DNA of 34,706 bases, taken from NCBI GenBank assembly GCA_015066955.1, contig SVNJ01000004.1, positions 1-34,706 of the forward strand. The letters are read 5' to 3'. Source of the stretch: Ruminococcus sp. GTDB lineage: Bacteria > Bacillota > Clostridia > Oscillospirales > Ruminococcaceae. Below, piece after piece: positions 18,301-25,878 of this stretch (position 1 is the first letter of the stretch; every line of letters starts with the position of its first letter). Below the pieces are notes generated by a model. The model was given only the letters and a program-made list of their open reading frames with translations. It had not been told where the DNA came from and searched no databases. The translations under genes were made by a program, and so were the position numbers.

Positions 18301-18409
18301 AACGGAGGCTGAGGAAAAAATCGAGCAGGCAGCCGAAAACAAGCCGCCGCAGCCTCAGCAGCAGAATAAAAACAAGAATAAAGGCAAAAAGAAGAAAAAG
18401 AAAAGATAA
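15302..18409 (+). CDS. YfhO family multi-pass membrane protein
   Basis: 1035 aa, many TM helices, GDRSVLALDLNGQYVYYFEALRDAFWG N-terminal signature, C-terminal PSEPGWSVKVDGKKVETVEILKSFIGIELEPGEHTVEMKYTPPGF; TTG start with aaaggagg RBS; Lys-rich tail. Confidence 0.92.
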   Translation: MAKKAVKARQALAAANVLEAANAKTPVWVFFASFFIPVVLTFIAYAAFGIYPFGDRSVLALDLNGQYVYYFEALRDAFWGDGSIFYNWSRNLSGEFMGIIGYYLASPFTLIVMLLPRTMLLESLLIMQLAKLGSAGLTFLIYARKSKKVKPLQALLFSTMYSMMGYAVIQLIDPMWIDGIVFLPLIVLGIEYLIDDGRKINYIIPLAVMFVANFYIGFMVAIFVAIYFFFYLFFGTERKFKTSYDCLKVVGRMGLATAIVLMCSAIMILPVYNALSLGKFEFSGTPDYSYKAQFSPIELVPALLPNQYYSVNMQGLPEIYCGVLSAVLLPLFYLNKKIKKNTKIGYSLVIFLMVMSMYVKPVDMMWHGGQTPNWLPYRYSFILAFVLVSIAAEVFSKLDGYKLTFKTTALTFAGITGLILIFKGMMSTFGYSQAKYKYVAVWPYTTTETQDGMQYTEMWLGTIAFGIMLAAFYLVMLWLYSNASKQKARTLFTCGMAAVVLFEAGYNCYDSFKKVHKEVYFSARDTYYDKMQGGRDIVDMLEEYDDGFYRSEKTTFRSANDNLCYGLRGVSHSSSVMNTKIINFLETMGYSMRSYVTSYEGNNSLSDSLLGIKYVLHEPTNIGRDHLLNPDYTKVLSHDFYDADNDKQTYLEIYQNPDALSIGYMVSKDITRLSHLGNDNPFNSQNMFLGTMTGNTKFTTTDAGTTIDGTNEYFYRIPEEIVLSQCYESPYGDQRLFTANADATDPVINIHITSQSDDEIYMYLKSLNEKGVNTWISSEKDENGNFINHESLGTGSYYENHDYSMLRVGSFPAGTDIEIRLTIRLNSANPDTEEYTIIKNFFIYHFNEELFHQDLATLADNQWNITEYNERYLKGTINAEEGQMMFTSIPSEPGWSVKVDGKKVETVEILKSFIGIELEPGEHTVEMKYTPPGFVFGVITLILGIGAIVVLYMYDRKNNAVLIARIRAKKRAAEGLPAEAGEKKNVAIIKSKGAVADIPVTEAEEKIEQAAENKPPQPQQQNKNKNKGKKKKKKR

Positions 18410-18417
18410 TCCTAAAA

Positions 18418-18456
18418 ACGGACGGTTCCGCTGAGTGAACCGTCCGTTAATTTTTT
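18418..18456 (+). terminator. Rho-independent terminator after the YfhO-family gene
   Basis: AACGGACGGTTC cgctgagt GAACCGTCCGTT then aatttttt. Confidence 0.9.
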
Positions 18457-18487
18457 GCAAAGAAGCAGAATAAAAGAAAATTTTCCC

Positions 18488-18516
18488 TTGAAATCTCAAT
18501 TTATGCGTGATATAAT
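18488..18516 (+). promoter_or_regulatory. Predicted promoter TTGAAA-N17-TATAAT upstream of the PlsC-like gene
   Basis: TTGAAA tctcaatttatgcgtga TATAAT. Confidence 0.6.
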
Positions 18517-18614
18517 ATACTTACAGTAAAAAATACAGAATCTGATAATTTTCGATTTTCTGATTATAATAAGCGTATATTGATGCACATACAATAAAAA
18601 AGGGGGAGTGTTTT

Positions 18615-19484
18615 GTGTATTACGTTTATATTATTCTCAGTCTTGTGGGGGACCTTGTTATTACAATGGAGCACAGGCTCCTTGAAACCTTTGAGGATTT
18701 GTGGGTGCCTATGTTTATTTATCCGCTGATTTTTGCGGGCTTTGTGCTTCTGCACGTTATAGTGGTAGCCTTCATATCGCTGTTTGCTGATAAAAACAAG
18801 AGGTGGATAAAGCTTGACAATATCTATCGCAGGCTTACGCTTGAAACCATTGACCTTTATCTGCACATAATGAGAAGCAAGATACACATAAAGGGTGAAG
18901 AAAAGCTTCCGGAGGGTAAACGCTTCTTTTTCGTGGGAAATCATCGCTCAATTTTTGACCCCATGATTGCAATGCTGTCATTTAAGGAGCTTGACCTTGC
19001 GTTTGTTTCGAAAAAGGAAAATATAGAAATACCCTTCGGCGGACGTCTTATGCTTGCAAGCGGATGTATTCCCCTTGACCGTGACAATAACCGCTCGGCG
19101 GTGAAATCAATCAAGGAGGCTTCTTCGAGAATTTCAGAGGATATTTCATCAATCGGAATCTACCCTGAGGGTGGCATAAACAAGACTGAAGAGCTTCTTC
19201 TGCCTTTCCACAGCGGTTCGTTCAAGATTGCAACGAAAACGGGTGCACCTATAGTCATCGCCGCTGTAAGAAATTCCGATACACTTTGCAGACGCTTTCT
19301 CTTTACTTCAACCGATGTATACCTTGACATTATCCGTGTTATTCAGCCTGAGGAATACAGAGGCATGACTACTCAGGAGCTCAGCAATACCGTGTGGAAT
19401 GAGATGTACGTCTTTCTTTCGGGCAAAAACTATATTTCACCTGTTACTGAGGGTGATACTGAGGACAGAAAAGCGGCATGCTGA
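18615..19484 (+). CDS. Lysophospholipid acyltransferase (1-acyl-sn-glycerol-3-phosphate acyltransferase, PlsC family)
   Basis: FFVGNHRSIFDPMI (NHxxxxD) and GIYPEGGINKTEELLLPFHSGSFKIATKTGAPIV motifs; GTG start with aggggga RBS. Confidence 0.92.
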   Translation: MYYVYIILSLVGDLVITMEHRLLETFEDLWVPMFIYPLIFAGFVLLHVIVVAFISLFADKNKRWIKLDNIYRRLTLETIDLYLHIMRSKIHIKGEEKLPEGKRFFFVGNHRSIFDPMIAMLSFKELDLAFVSKKENIEIPFGGRLMLASGCIPLDRDNNRSAVKSIKEASSRISEDISSIGIYPEGGINKTEELLLPFHSGSFKIATKTGAPIVIAAVRNSDTLCRRFLFTSTDVYLDIIRVIQPEEYRGMTTQELSNTVWNEMYVFLSGKNYISPVTEGDTEDRKAAC

Positions 19485-19499
19485 TTATATCAGAAAAAT

Positions 19500-19528
19500 A
19501 AGGGTGGACAACTGAGTCCACCCTTTTA
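19500..19528. terminator. Terminator between convergent PlsC-like and uridine-kinase-type genes
   Basis: AAGGGTGGAC aactga GTCCACCCTTTTA. Confidence 0.8.
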
Positions 19529-19533
19529 TGTTT

Positions 19534-20439
19534 TCAGTTTCCGATAAATTCACGTATAAGAGAATCGGAGGGTATAATATCGGCAGGTACAGCCTGCACA
19601 TCACTGAGAAAATCGCATATATCCTCTACAAGAGGTTCGTTGCAAAGCTTTGAAAGCTCGTCAAACAGACGGTTTCTGTAGGCACAGATTTCGTATGACA
19701 TAAATGTATCAACATCATAGTTTGAGCGGTACTTATATGGCATGATGTATTTGTTTTCGCCTTCTTCCACGCTGTTGAACATGCCCATAGTCTCATCAAA
19801 GCTTCTCTTGCGGAAAATGCTGTCACGTATCATACGGCGCATAAGCCTTATTTTTGAAGGGTGAAGCAGCTTATCCTCATCGGCAATTCTTGTTCGGACG
19901 CTTACATAAATTTTTGCGGTTTTATCATCGGGTATGGTAATAACATCGGGATTCAGACTGTGAATACCTTCAAGAATTACAAGCTCACCCGGATTTCTGC
20001 GGAATCTGCCGCCGCTCAGACGCAGGGAATCCTTGAAATCGTACACGGGAAGCTCGATTTCTTCACAGTTATCTATTGCTTCAAGCTGTTTTCCGAGAAA
20101 ATCAACATCAACACGTCCGGGATTTTCAAGGTCAAGCTTACCCTCGCTCAGAAGCTGTTTTTCTTTGTCGGTAAGGGGCTTGAAATAGTTGTCCATAGAC
20201 AGGGTATGTGTTTCACAGCCCTTTTCGTCGAGTATTTTTTCAATCATATGAGCGGTAGTGGTTTTTCCTGAGCCTGATGGCCCCGAAAGCAGTATAATCG
20301 GACGTTCATTCTTATGCTTTTCAATATCGTCGGCTATTTCAAGCAGACGGAGGTAATAAGCCTCGTTTGTCCCCTTTATGAACGAAGGGGCGTCCTCTGA
20401 GATTTTTTTATTAAGAAAGCTGAGTTCAATGCTGTTCAT
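19534..20439 (-). CDS. Uridine kinase / phosphoribulokinase-type nucleoside kinase
   Basis: IILLSGPSGSGKTTTAHMIEKIL, LSMDNYFKPL, DLENPGRVDVDFL, ILEGIHSLNP, RLMRRMIRDSIFRKRSF. Start at 20439 (MNSIELSF) preferred over 20544. Confidence 0.88.
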   Translation of the reverse strand: MNSIELSFLNKKISEDAPSFIKGTNEAYYLRLLEIADDIEKHKNERPIILLSGPSGSGKTTTAHMIEKILDEKGCETHTLSMDNYFKPLTDKEKQLLSEGKLDLENPGRVDVDFLGKQLEAIDNCEEIELPVYDFKDSLRLSGGRFRRNPGELVILEGIHSLNPDVITIPDDKTAKIYVSVRTRIADEDKLLHPSKIRLMRRMIRDSIFRKRSFDETMGMFNSVEEGENKYIMPYKYRSNYDVDTFMSYEICAYRNRLFDELSKLCNEPLVEDICDFLSDVQAVPADIIPSDSLIREFIGN

Positions 20440-20625
20440 TACTGTTGTTTCCTTTCTGTATCTTTCAATGTTATTCAATGTTAATAATATGCGGTATAGC
20501 GGCAACGTTTTTACTATTATATCATAATTTGATTTATTTTGCAATAATTTTATTGTTTGTTGAGAATTATTGTGTTAACTGTCTGCTGCATAGCAATGAA
20601 TATTTTTTACAAAATCCCCGTTCTA

Positions 20626-20653
20626 TTGACTTTTCGGGGAAATATGGTATAAT
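20626..20653 (+). promoter_or_regulatory. Predicted promoter TTGACT-N16-TATAAT
   Basis: TTGACT tttcggggaaatatgg TATAAT. Confidence 0.65.
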
Positions 20654-20693
20654 TATTGTGTAGGGTTTCCACATCAGCAGGGAGGTATTGATT

Positions 20694-21479
20694 TTGATTG
20701 CAGGTGTTTCAACAGCTTGTCTTTATCCAAGACCGCTTGAGGAAAGTCTTTATGATTTGGCAGTGAATGGTGTTTCGGCAGTTGAAATTTTCGTCAATAC
20801 CCATTCAGAGCTGAAAAAAAGCTTTGCCTGCGGCATTGCGGATACACTTAAAAGATTTGATGTGAACTGTCTCTCTGTGCACCCCTTTACTTGTGAAATG
20901 GAACCCATGATGTTCTTTTCAGATTATGAACGCCGCCTTGATGATGTTCTTGAGTATTATAAGCTGTATTTTCAGTTTATGAATACGGTAGGTGCGGAAA
21001 TCTTCGTGTTTCACGGCGGAAAAGGTTCACCCACAGCTCCGAAAGAGTCATTTTGCGAAAGATATCTGAAGCTTTACAATCTCGGAAAGGAATTCGGTGT
21101 TACCGTAGCCCTTGAGAACGTTGCACGCTGTCAGAGCGGTTCGTCTGCTTTCATCAGGGAGATTTCAAAGCTTCTCGGAAACGATTTTGCATTCGTCCTC
21201 GACACTAAACAGGCAATTCGTGCAAAGGAAAATCCGTTCAGCTTTCTTGATGCGGCAGGAAGCAGTATTGCCCACGTCCATATAAGCGATTCGGGCGAGC
21301 TGGGAGATTGTCTGCCTATAGGTAAGGGCCGCTTTATGTTCAAGCCTTTCCTTTCAAGGCTTAAGACGCTGAGTCCTGACTGCGGTGTAATTCTTGAGCT
21401 GTACAGAAGCGGCTTCAGAGGTATAAGCGATCTCGTTTCAAGCTGCAATATACTTAATAATATGATAGATTCTATATGA
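20694..21479 (+). CDS. Sugar phosphate isomerase/epimerase-like TIM-barrel protein
   Basis: EIFVNTHSEL, EIFVFHGGKG, VALENVARCQSG, HVHISDSGELGDCLPIGKGRF. TTG at 20694 gives 8-nt spacing from ggagg; the track's TTG at 20688 is only 2 nt away. Confidence 0.85.
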   Translation: MIAGVSTACLYPRPLEESLYDLAVNGVSAVEIFVNTHSELKKSFACGIADTLKRFDVNCLSVHPFTCEMEPMMFFSDYERRLDDVLEYYKLYFQFMNTVGAEIFVFHGGKGSPTAPKESFCERYLKLYNLGKEFGVTVALENVARCQSGSSAFIREISKLLGNDFAFVLDTKQAIRAKENPFSFLDAAGSSIAHVHISDSGELGDCLPIGKGRFMFKPFLSRLKTLSPDCGVILELYRSGFRGISDLVSSCNILNNMIDSI

Positions 21480-21495
21480 TATAAGCGAGGTTACT

Positions 21496-21966
21496 ATGAA
21501 ATGTCCATTTTGCGGATTTGACGATTCAAAGGTTGTGGATTCACGTCCGTCCGATGAAAAAATAAGACGAAGAAGAGAGTGCATAAAATGCCATGCACGC
21601 TTCACCACCTATGAGGTTGTGGAAATTCCCCTTCTTATGGTCGAAAAGCGTGACGGAACCTTTGAGAACTTCAATCGCACCAAGCTCATAAAGGGTATAT
21701 TCTCAGCCATTAAAAAGAGACCCGTTACAATGGATCAGGTCTCGGAAATTGCGGATTATGTCGAGAATTACTACGCTAACGAGCTTAAAACAATAGCAAA
21801 ATCAACTGAAATAGGTGAGCTTGTTCTTAATAAGCTCAGGGCAATCGACTCCATATCCTACATACGCTTTGCTTCGGTATACAAGGATTTTACCGACGTT
21901 GCAAGCTTTGTTGCGGTGATGAGAGAGCTTGAGGATAAGGATATGCCCGAAGAAAATACGCTTTAA
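21496..21966 (+). CDS. nrdR: Transcriptional repressor NrdR
   Basis: MKCPFCGFDDSKVVDSRPSDEKIRRRRECIKCHARFTTYEVVE plus ATP-cone KRDGTFENFNRTKLIKGIFSAIKKRPV. Confidence 0.97.
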   Translation: MKCPFCGFDDSKVVDSRPSDEKIRRRRECIKCHARFTTYEVVEIPLLMVEKRDGTFENFNRTKLIKGIFSAIKKRPVTMDQVSEIADYVENYYANELKTIAKSTEIGELVLNKLRAIDSISYIRFASVYKDFTDVASFVAVMRELEDKDMPEENTL

Positions 21967-22020
21967 ATGAAGAATGCCGAAACGCTTCTTCTGAATATAT
22001 AATTTACGGAGGTACAAACC

Positions 22021-22389
22021 ATGAACATTTTAGACGCATTCAACGACCAGCAGGCACAGAACTCATTTTCAGGCGGAGACGTACAGACCTATAAGGTACA
22101 GGCTGTTCTTCCCTATATTCTCCCGATTCTTTTCTTTCTTCCGATAATAAGCGAAAAGAATTCTGCATTCTGTAAGTTCCACGCTAACCAGCAGCTTGCA
22201 TGGCTTATCGTGTCCGCAGTACTCGGTCTTGTAGGAAAGATTATCGGCTTTATTCCGATTCTCGGTGCTATCGTAGGTGCTGTAATCGGTCTTGCATGGC
22301 TTCTTCTTTCAATTCTCCTTATGATTTCCGCAAATCAGGGCAAGGCTATCAGAATCCCCGTAATCGGTTCAATGTTTGAGATTTTCTGA
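22021..22389 (+). CDS. Small membrane protein, DUF4870-like
   Basis: FFLPIISEKNSAFCKFHANQQLAWLIVSAVLGLVGKIIGFIPILGAIVGAVIGLAWLLLSILLMISANQGKAIRIPVIG. Confidence 0.75.
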   Translation: MNILDAFNDQQAQNSFSGGDVQTYKVQAVLPYILPILFFLPIISEKNSAFCKFHANQQLAWLIVSAVLGLVGKIIGFIPILGAIVGAVIGLAWLLLSILLMISANQGKAIRIPVIGSMFEIF

Positions 22390-22412
22390 TAAGCATAAGT
22401 GCGGACAGCTTC

Positions 22413-22841
22413 TCAGCTTACAGCAAGCCTGAGACTTCCGCCGTCCTCACTGTATACCATTGAGGCAACTGCCGTATCATCACAGACAAGCAGCTCTGCA
22501 AGCATTTTCTTGCTGTCAGGGCTGTAATTTTTTACCTCGTAAACATACAGCAGTGCGTTTTGTCCTGCGTACTCACGAAGCGGCATCCCCTGCTTATCCT
22601 GCAGAAGAGCATATTCTTCATAAGCCTGAGTGAAATCAGTCGGAATAGTGATGTTTTTACTGCATATTTCCTCGACCTCCCACCCGTGCGAGGCGAAGTA
22701 GTCTATACGCTCGGAAACGCTCGAAGCGGCGGTATATGTACTTTCCGGGATGTCTGACGTGCTTCCCTTCTTAGGAAGAAATGCTATTGCAGCCATAGCT
22801 GCGGCGGCGAGAGTAATAAGGAGAAGTGTCTTTTTGTTCAT
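22413..22841 (-). CDS. Membrane-anchored protein resembling DUF4830
   Basis: MNKKTLLLITLAAAAMAAIAFLPKK anchor, then FASHGWEVEEICSKNITIPTDFTQAYEEYALLQDKQGMPLREYAGQNALLYVYEVKNY. Start at 22841 preferred over 22868 (RBS ggaggtt). Confidence 0.7.
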   Translation of the reverse strand: MNKKTLLLITLAAAAMAAIAFLPKKGSTSDIPESTYTAASSVSERIDYFASHGWEVEEICSKNITIPTDFTQAYEEYALLQDKQGMPLREYAGQNALLYVYEVKNYSPDSKKMLAELLVCDDTAVASMVYSEDGGSLRLAVS

Positions 22842-22962
22842 GATAACCTCCGTAATATTGCACCCCAAGCTTCATAAAATCCTTCAAGAGTTAATCGGTG
22901 GAGCAATGATGATGTTACAGCTTATGCTGACGGTAATTTTAATATGCCCGAAAGGATTGAAT

Positions 22963-23748
22963 ATGAATCAGATAAGACTTGATAAATTTATATCGGAACG
23001 TACCGAATATTCAAGAAGCGTCATAAAACAGCTTGTTAAGTCAGGAAAGGTGCTTGTTGACGGTAAAGCTGCAAAAGCTGCGGATATGAAAATTATTCCG
23101 GGTGAAAATATGGTTTGCGTTGACGGAAACGAGATAAGGGAAAGCCGTTTCAGATACATTCTTCTGAATAAGCCTGCGGGGTATGTATGCTCTACCGACG
23201 ACAAGGATGGCGAAACCGTCATGAAGCTTCTGCCGCCCGAAATGCGTACAAAAAACATGTTTCCTGCAGGACGTCTTGACAAGGATTCTCTCGGAGCACT
23301 GCTCATAACAGACGACGGAGAGCTTGCTCATAGAATCCTCGCTCCGAAAAGCCATATACCGAAAATTTATATTGTGAAACTTGACAGACCGTTTGAAAGT
23401 GAATATATTAACAAATTCAAAAACGGTATTACGTTAAAGGACGGCGAGCAATGTCTGCCTGCAAAGGTAAGACGGGCGGAAAACTGCGAAAAACTGGCGT
23501 TTGTGGAGCTTTGTGAGGGAAAATATCATCAGGTAAAACGAATGTTTGCGGCTGTTGAAAACCATGTTGAAACTTTGATGAGAATTTCTCTCGGAGGACT
23601 GGTTTTGCCCGAAAAACTGGCGGTTGGAGAGTGTATGGAATTATTGCACAAAGATGTTGAAAACTTGCTTAAACCCACAGATTTCGATGATTTTTGTGCC
23701 CGATTCGACCCCGTTTTTTCGGCATTTCTAATAAACAATCAAATGTAA
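22963..23748 (+). CDS. rsuA: 16S rRNA pseudouridine synthase (RsuA family)
   Basis: S4 domain IRLDKFISERTEYSRSVIKQLVKSGKVLVDGK; ILLNKPAGYVCSTDD; FPAGRLDKDSLGALLITDDGELAHRILAPK. Start at 22963 preferred over 22750, which would overlap the antisense DUF4830-like gene. Confidence 0.92.
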   Translation: MNQIRLDKFISERTEYSRSVIKQLVKSGKVLVDGKAAKAADMKIIPGENMVCVDGNEIRESRFRYILLNKPAGYVCSTDDKDGETVMKLLPPEMRTKNMFPAGRLDKDSLGALLITDDGELAHRILAPKSHIPKIYIVKLDRPFESEYINKFKNGITLKDGEQCLPAKVRRAENCEKLAFVELCEGKYHQVKRMFAAVENHVETLMRISLGGLVLPEKLAVGECMELLHKDVENLLKPTDFDDFCARFDPVFSAFLINNQM

Positions 23749-23766
23749 CTTTGGCAATTTAGCATC

Positions 23767-23795
23767 TTGCAAAATTTCTAAAAGTTTGGTATTAT
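23767..23795 (+). promoter_or_regulatory. Predicted promoter TTGCAA-N17-TATTAT upstream of the ABC ATPase
   Basis: TTGCAA aatttctaaaagtttgg TATTAT. Confidence 0.6.
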
Positions 23796-23855
23796 ATTAT
23801 TATAGCTGATACTGGAATTATATCGGCAAGAATATTTGAACTGGAGGACTATTTA

Positions 23856-24995
23856 ATGGCAGGTTTAACACTTAAAGGTATTTATAAAAAGTATCCGGGC
23901 GGCGTTGTAGCTGTATCGGATGTTAATTTAGAAATCAGAGACAAGGAATTCATCGTTCTCGTAGGACCTTCCGGATGCGGAAAGTCTACAACTCTTCGTA
24001 TGATTGCAGGTCTTGAGGAGATTTCAGAGGGTGAGCTCTACATCGGCGACCGTCTCGTTAACGATATCGCTCCTAAGGACAGAGATATTGCGATGGTTTT
24101 CCAGAACTACGCTCTTTATCCTCACATGACAGTATTCGAGAACATGGCTTTCGGTCTTAAGCTCCGTAAGGTTCCTAAGGACGAAATCGAGAGAAAGGTT
24201 AACGAGGCTGCTAAGATTCTCGACCTTACTCACCTCCTCGACAGAAAGCCTAAGGCTATGTCAGGTGGTCAGCGTCAGAGAGTTGCTCTCGGACGTGCTA
24301 TCGTTCGTTCACCTCAGGTATTCCTTCTCGACGAGCCTCTCTCAAACCTCGATGCTAAGCTCCGTGCTCAGATGAGAACAGAGATTTCAAAGATTCACAA
24401 GAAGCTCGGTACAACATTCATCTACGTAACTCATGACCAGACAGAGGCTATGACAATGGGTGACAGAATCGTATGTATGAAGGACGGTTTCGTTCAGCAG
24501 ATTGATACACCTCAGAACCTCTATGAGAACCCTGTTAACAAGTTCGTTGCAGGCTTCCTCGGTTCACCTCAGATGAACTTCATCGACGCTGTACTTAAGG
24601 AAGAATTCGGTCAGTATATCGTTGAGTTCGGTTCAGAAGACTCCAAGACACAGAGAGGCGTTAAGTACCAGATTATCGTTCCTGAGTCAAAGGTTAACGA
24701 CGAGCTTGCTCACTACGTAAACAAGGAAATCATTCTCGGCGTTCGTCCTGAGAGCATTCACGATGAGGAAATGTACCTCTCAAATGCTACAACAGGTATC
24801 ATCGACGCTCAGGTTGAAATCACTGAAATGATGGGTGCTGAGACATACCTCTACCTCCTCTGCGAGGGTACACCTCTTACAGCAAGAGTAAGCCCCAGAT
24901 CTACAGCAAGACCCGGAGATGAGATCAAGGTTGCTATCGATCCTAACAGAATCCACATCTTCGATAAGGAAACAGAGAAGACAATTGTAAACTGA
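23856..24995 (+). CDS. msmX: ABC transporter ATP-binding protein, MsmX/UgpC family (sugar import)
   Basis: [90 protein letters not shown]-terminal TOBE-like [11 protein letters not shown]. Confidence 0.93.
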   Translation: MAGLTLKGIYKKYPGGVVAVSDVNLEIRDKEFIVLVGPSGCGKSTTLRMIAGLEEISEGELYIGDRLVNDIAPKDRDIAMVFQNYALYPHMTVFENMAFGLKLRKVPKDEIERKVNEAAKILDLTHLLDRKPKAMSGGQRQRVALGRAIVRSPQVFLLDEPLSNLDAKLRAQMRTEISKIHKKLGTTFIYVTHDQTEAMTMGDRIVCMKDGFVQQIDTPQNLYENPVNKFVAGFLGSPQMNFIDAVLKEEFGQYIVEFGSEDSKTQRGVKYQIIVPESKVNDELAHYVNKEIILGVRPESIHDEEMYLSNATTGIIDAQVEITEMMGAETYLYLLCEGTPLTARVSPRSTARPGDEIKVAIDPNRIHIFDKETEKTIVN

Positions 24996-25063
24996 TAAAT
25001 CTTTTGATTTTCATATTTATCCTTTCTTTCCTATTTTGATGCCGGAGAAATCCGCATCGCAGA

Positions 25064-25093
25064 AAACCGCAGTTCCTCACTGCGGTTTTTTTG
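25064..25093 (+). terminator. Rho-independent terminator after the MsmX-like gene
   Basis: AAACCGCAGT tcctc ACTGCGGTTTTTTT. Confidence 0.9.
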
Positions 25094-25122
25094 TTTGTCT
25101 GCACAGCTCTTCACAGGGTTAC

Positions 25123-25316
25123 TTTTCCACATCTGTCTGATTAGTTTTCAACATTGTGTTGAAAACGGTGTTGATTAAAAAGAGGACAACTGTTGAAAGT
25201 TTTGTGGAAAGAGTGGAAAACAACGTAATATACAGTTTTTTACAGTTTGAAAAAGTTGAAAGCTTGTGTGGATAAAAGGGGAAAACCTGAGAATAATAAA
25301 AATACATTGTGGAAAA
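25123..25316. promoter_or_regulatory. Cluster of DnaA-box-like motifs with a 10-bp inverted repeat
   Basis: TTTTCCACA at 25123-25131 (+), GTTTTCAACAttgTGTTGAAAAC at 25144-25166, TGTGGAAAG at 25203-25211, perfect reverse DnaA box TGTGGATAA at 25267-25275, TGTGGAAAA at 25308-25316. Confidence 0.5.
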
Positions 25317-25348
25317 CCTGTCCGCAATAATCTGAAATACAGAAAAGG

Positions 25349-25744
25349 ATGATAAATATTAAAAAGCTTATTGCTACAGGAGCTGCACTTGTATTTATGT
25401 GCTGTGCATTTACAGGCTGTGGTTCCGATAATAATTCCGGGTCAGGCTCGGAATCTGAATCCGCAACAGAAGTTGTTACAGAGAATGTAAATGATACAAC
25501 TGATGACATTGTTGATGATACTACTGTGGTAACTACTACAACTACTACTGCTCATGAGGACCGAATCGACGAAACAGGGAGTACTGATGCCGCTGATAAT
25601 TACGTAGGCGGTGTTATTGATGGTGTTGAAAATGCCGGAGAGGACATAGTGGACGGTGCAGGAGATGCTATTGGCGATGTTGCCGACGGCCTTATGGGAA
25701 ACAACGACAGTACAGAGGGTGAGACTACCTCCGAAAGCAGATAA
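25349..25744 (+). CDS. Putative lipoprotein, acidic Thr-rich, no recognised domain
   Basis: KKLIATGAALVFMCCAFTGCGSDNNSGS (lipobox FTGC), then low-complexity TTVVTTTTTTAHEDR and Gly/Asp-rich tail. Confidence 0.7.
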   Translation: MINIKKLIATGAALVFMCCAFTGCGSDNNSGSGSESESATEVVTENVNDTTDDIVDDTTVVTTTTTTAHEDRIDETGSTDAADNYVGGVIDGVENAGEDIVDGAGDAIGDVADGLMGNNDSTEGETTSESR

Positions 25745-25758
25745 GTGACTATATTCTC

Positions 25759-25785
25759 AGGGCGGACATTGTTCGCCCTTTTTCG
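25759..25785 (+). terminator. Rho-independent terminator after the lipoprotein gene
   Basis: AGGGCG gacattgtt CGCCCTTTTT. Confidence 0.75.
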
Positions 25786-25816
25786 ATGTTATGCCTTTTT
25801 GTTAACACGCAGTTTG

Positions 25817-25845
25817 TTGACATAGGGCGATTTTTGTAATATAAT
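25817..25845 (+). promoter_or_regulatory. Predicted promoter TTGACA-N17-TATAAT
   Basis: TTGACA tagggcgatttttgtaa TATAAT upstream of the zinc-ribbon membrane gene; matches the consensus hexamers. Confidence 0.75.
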
Positions 25846-25878
25846 ATAATCGTAAATTTATGCTTGGAGGTTTTTGAC

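Noticed and set aside
25123-25316. Chromosomal origin of replication
   Set aside because: No dnaA, dnaN, rpmH or similar genes nearby and gene orientation does not switch here; kept only as a DnaA-box-like cluster.
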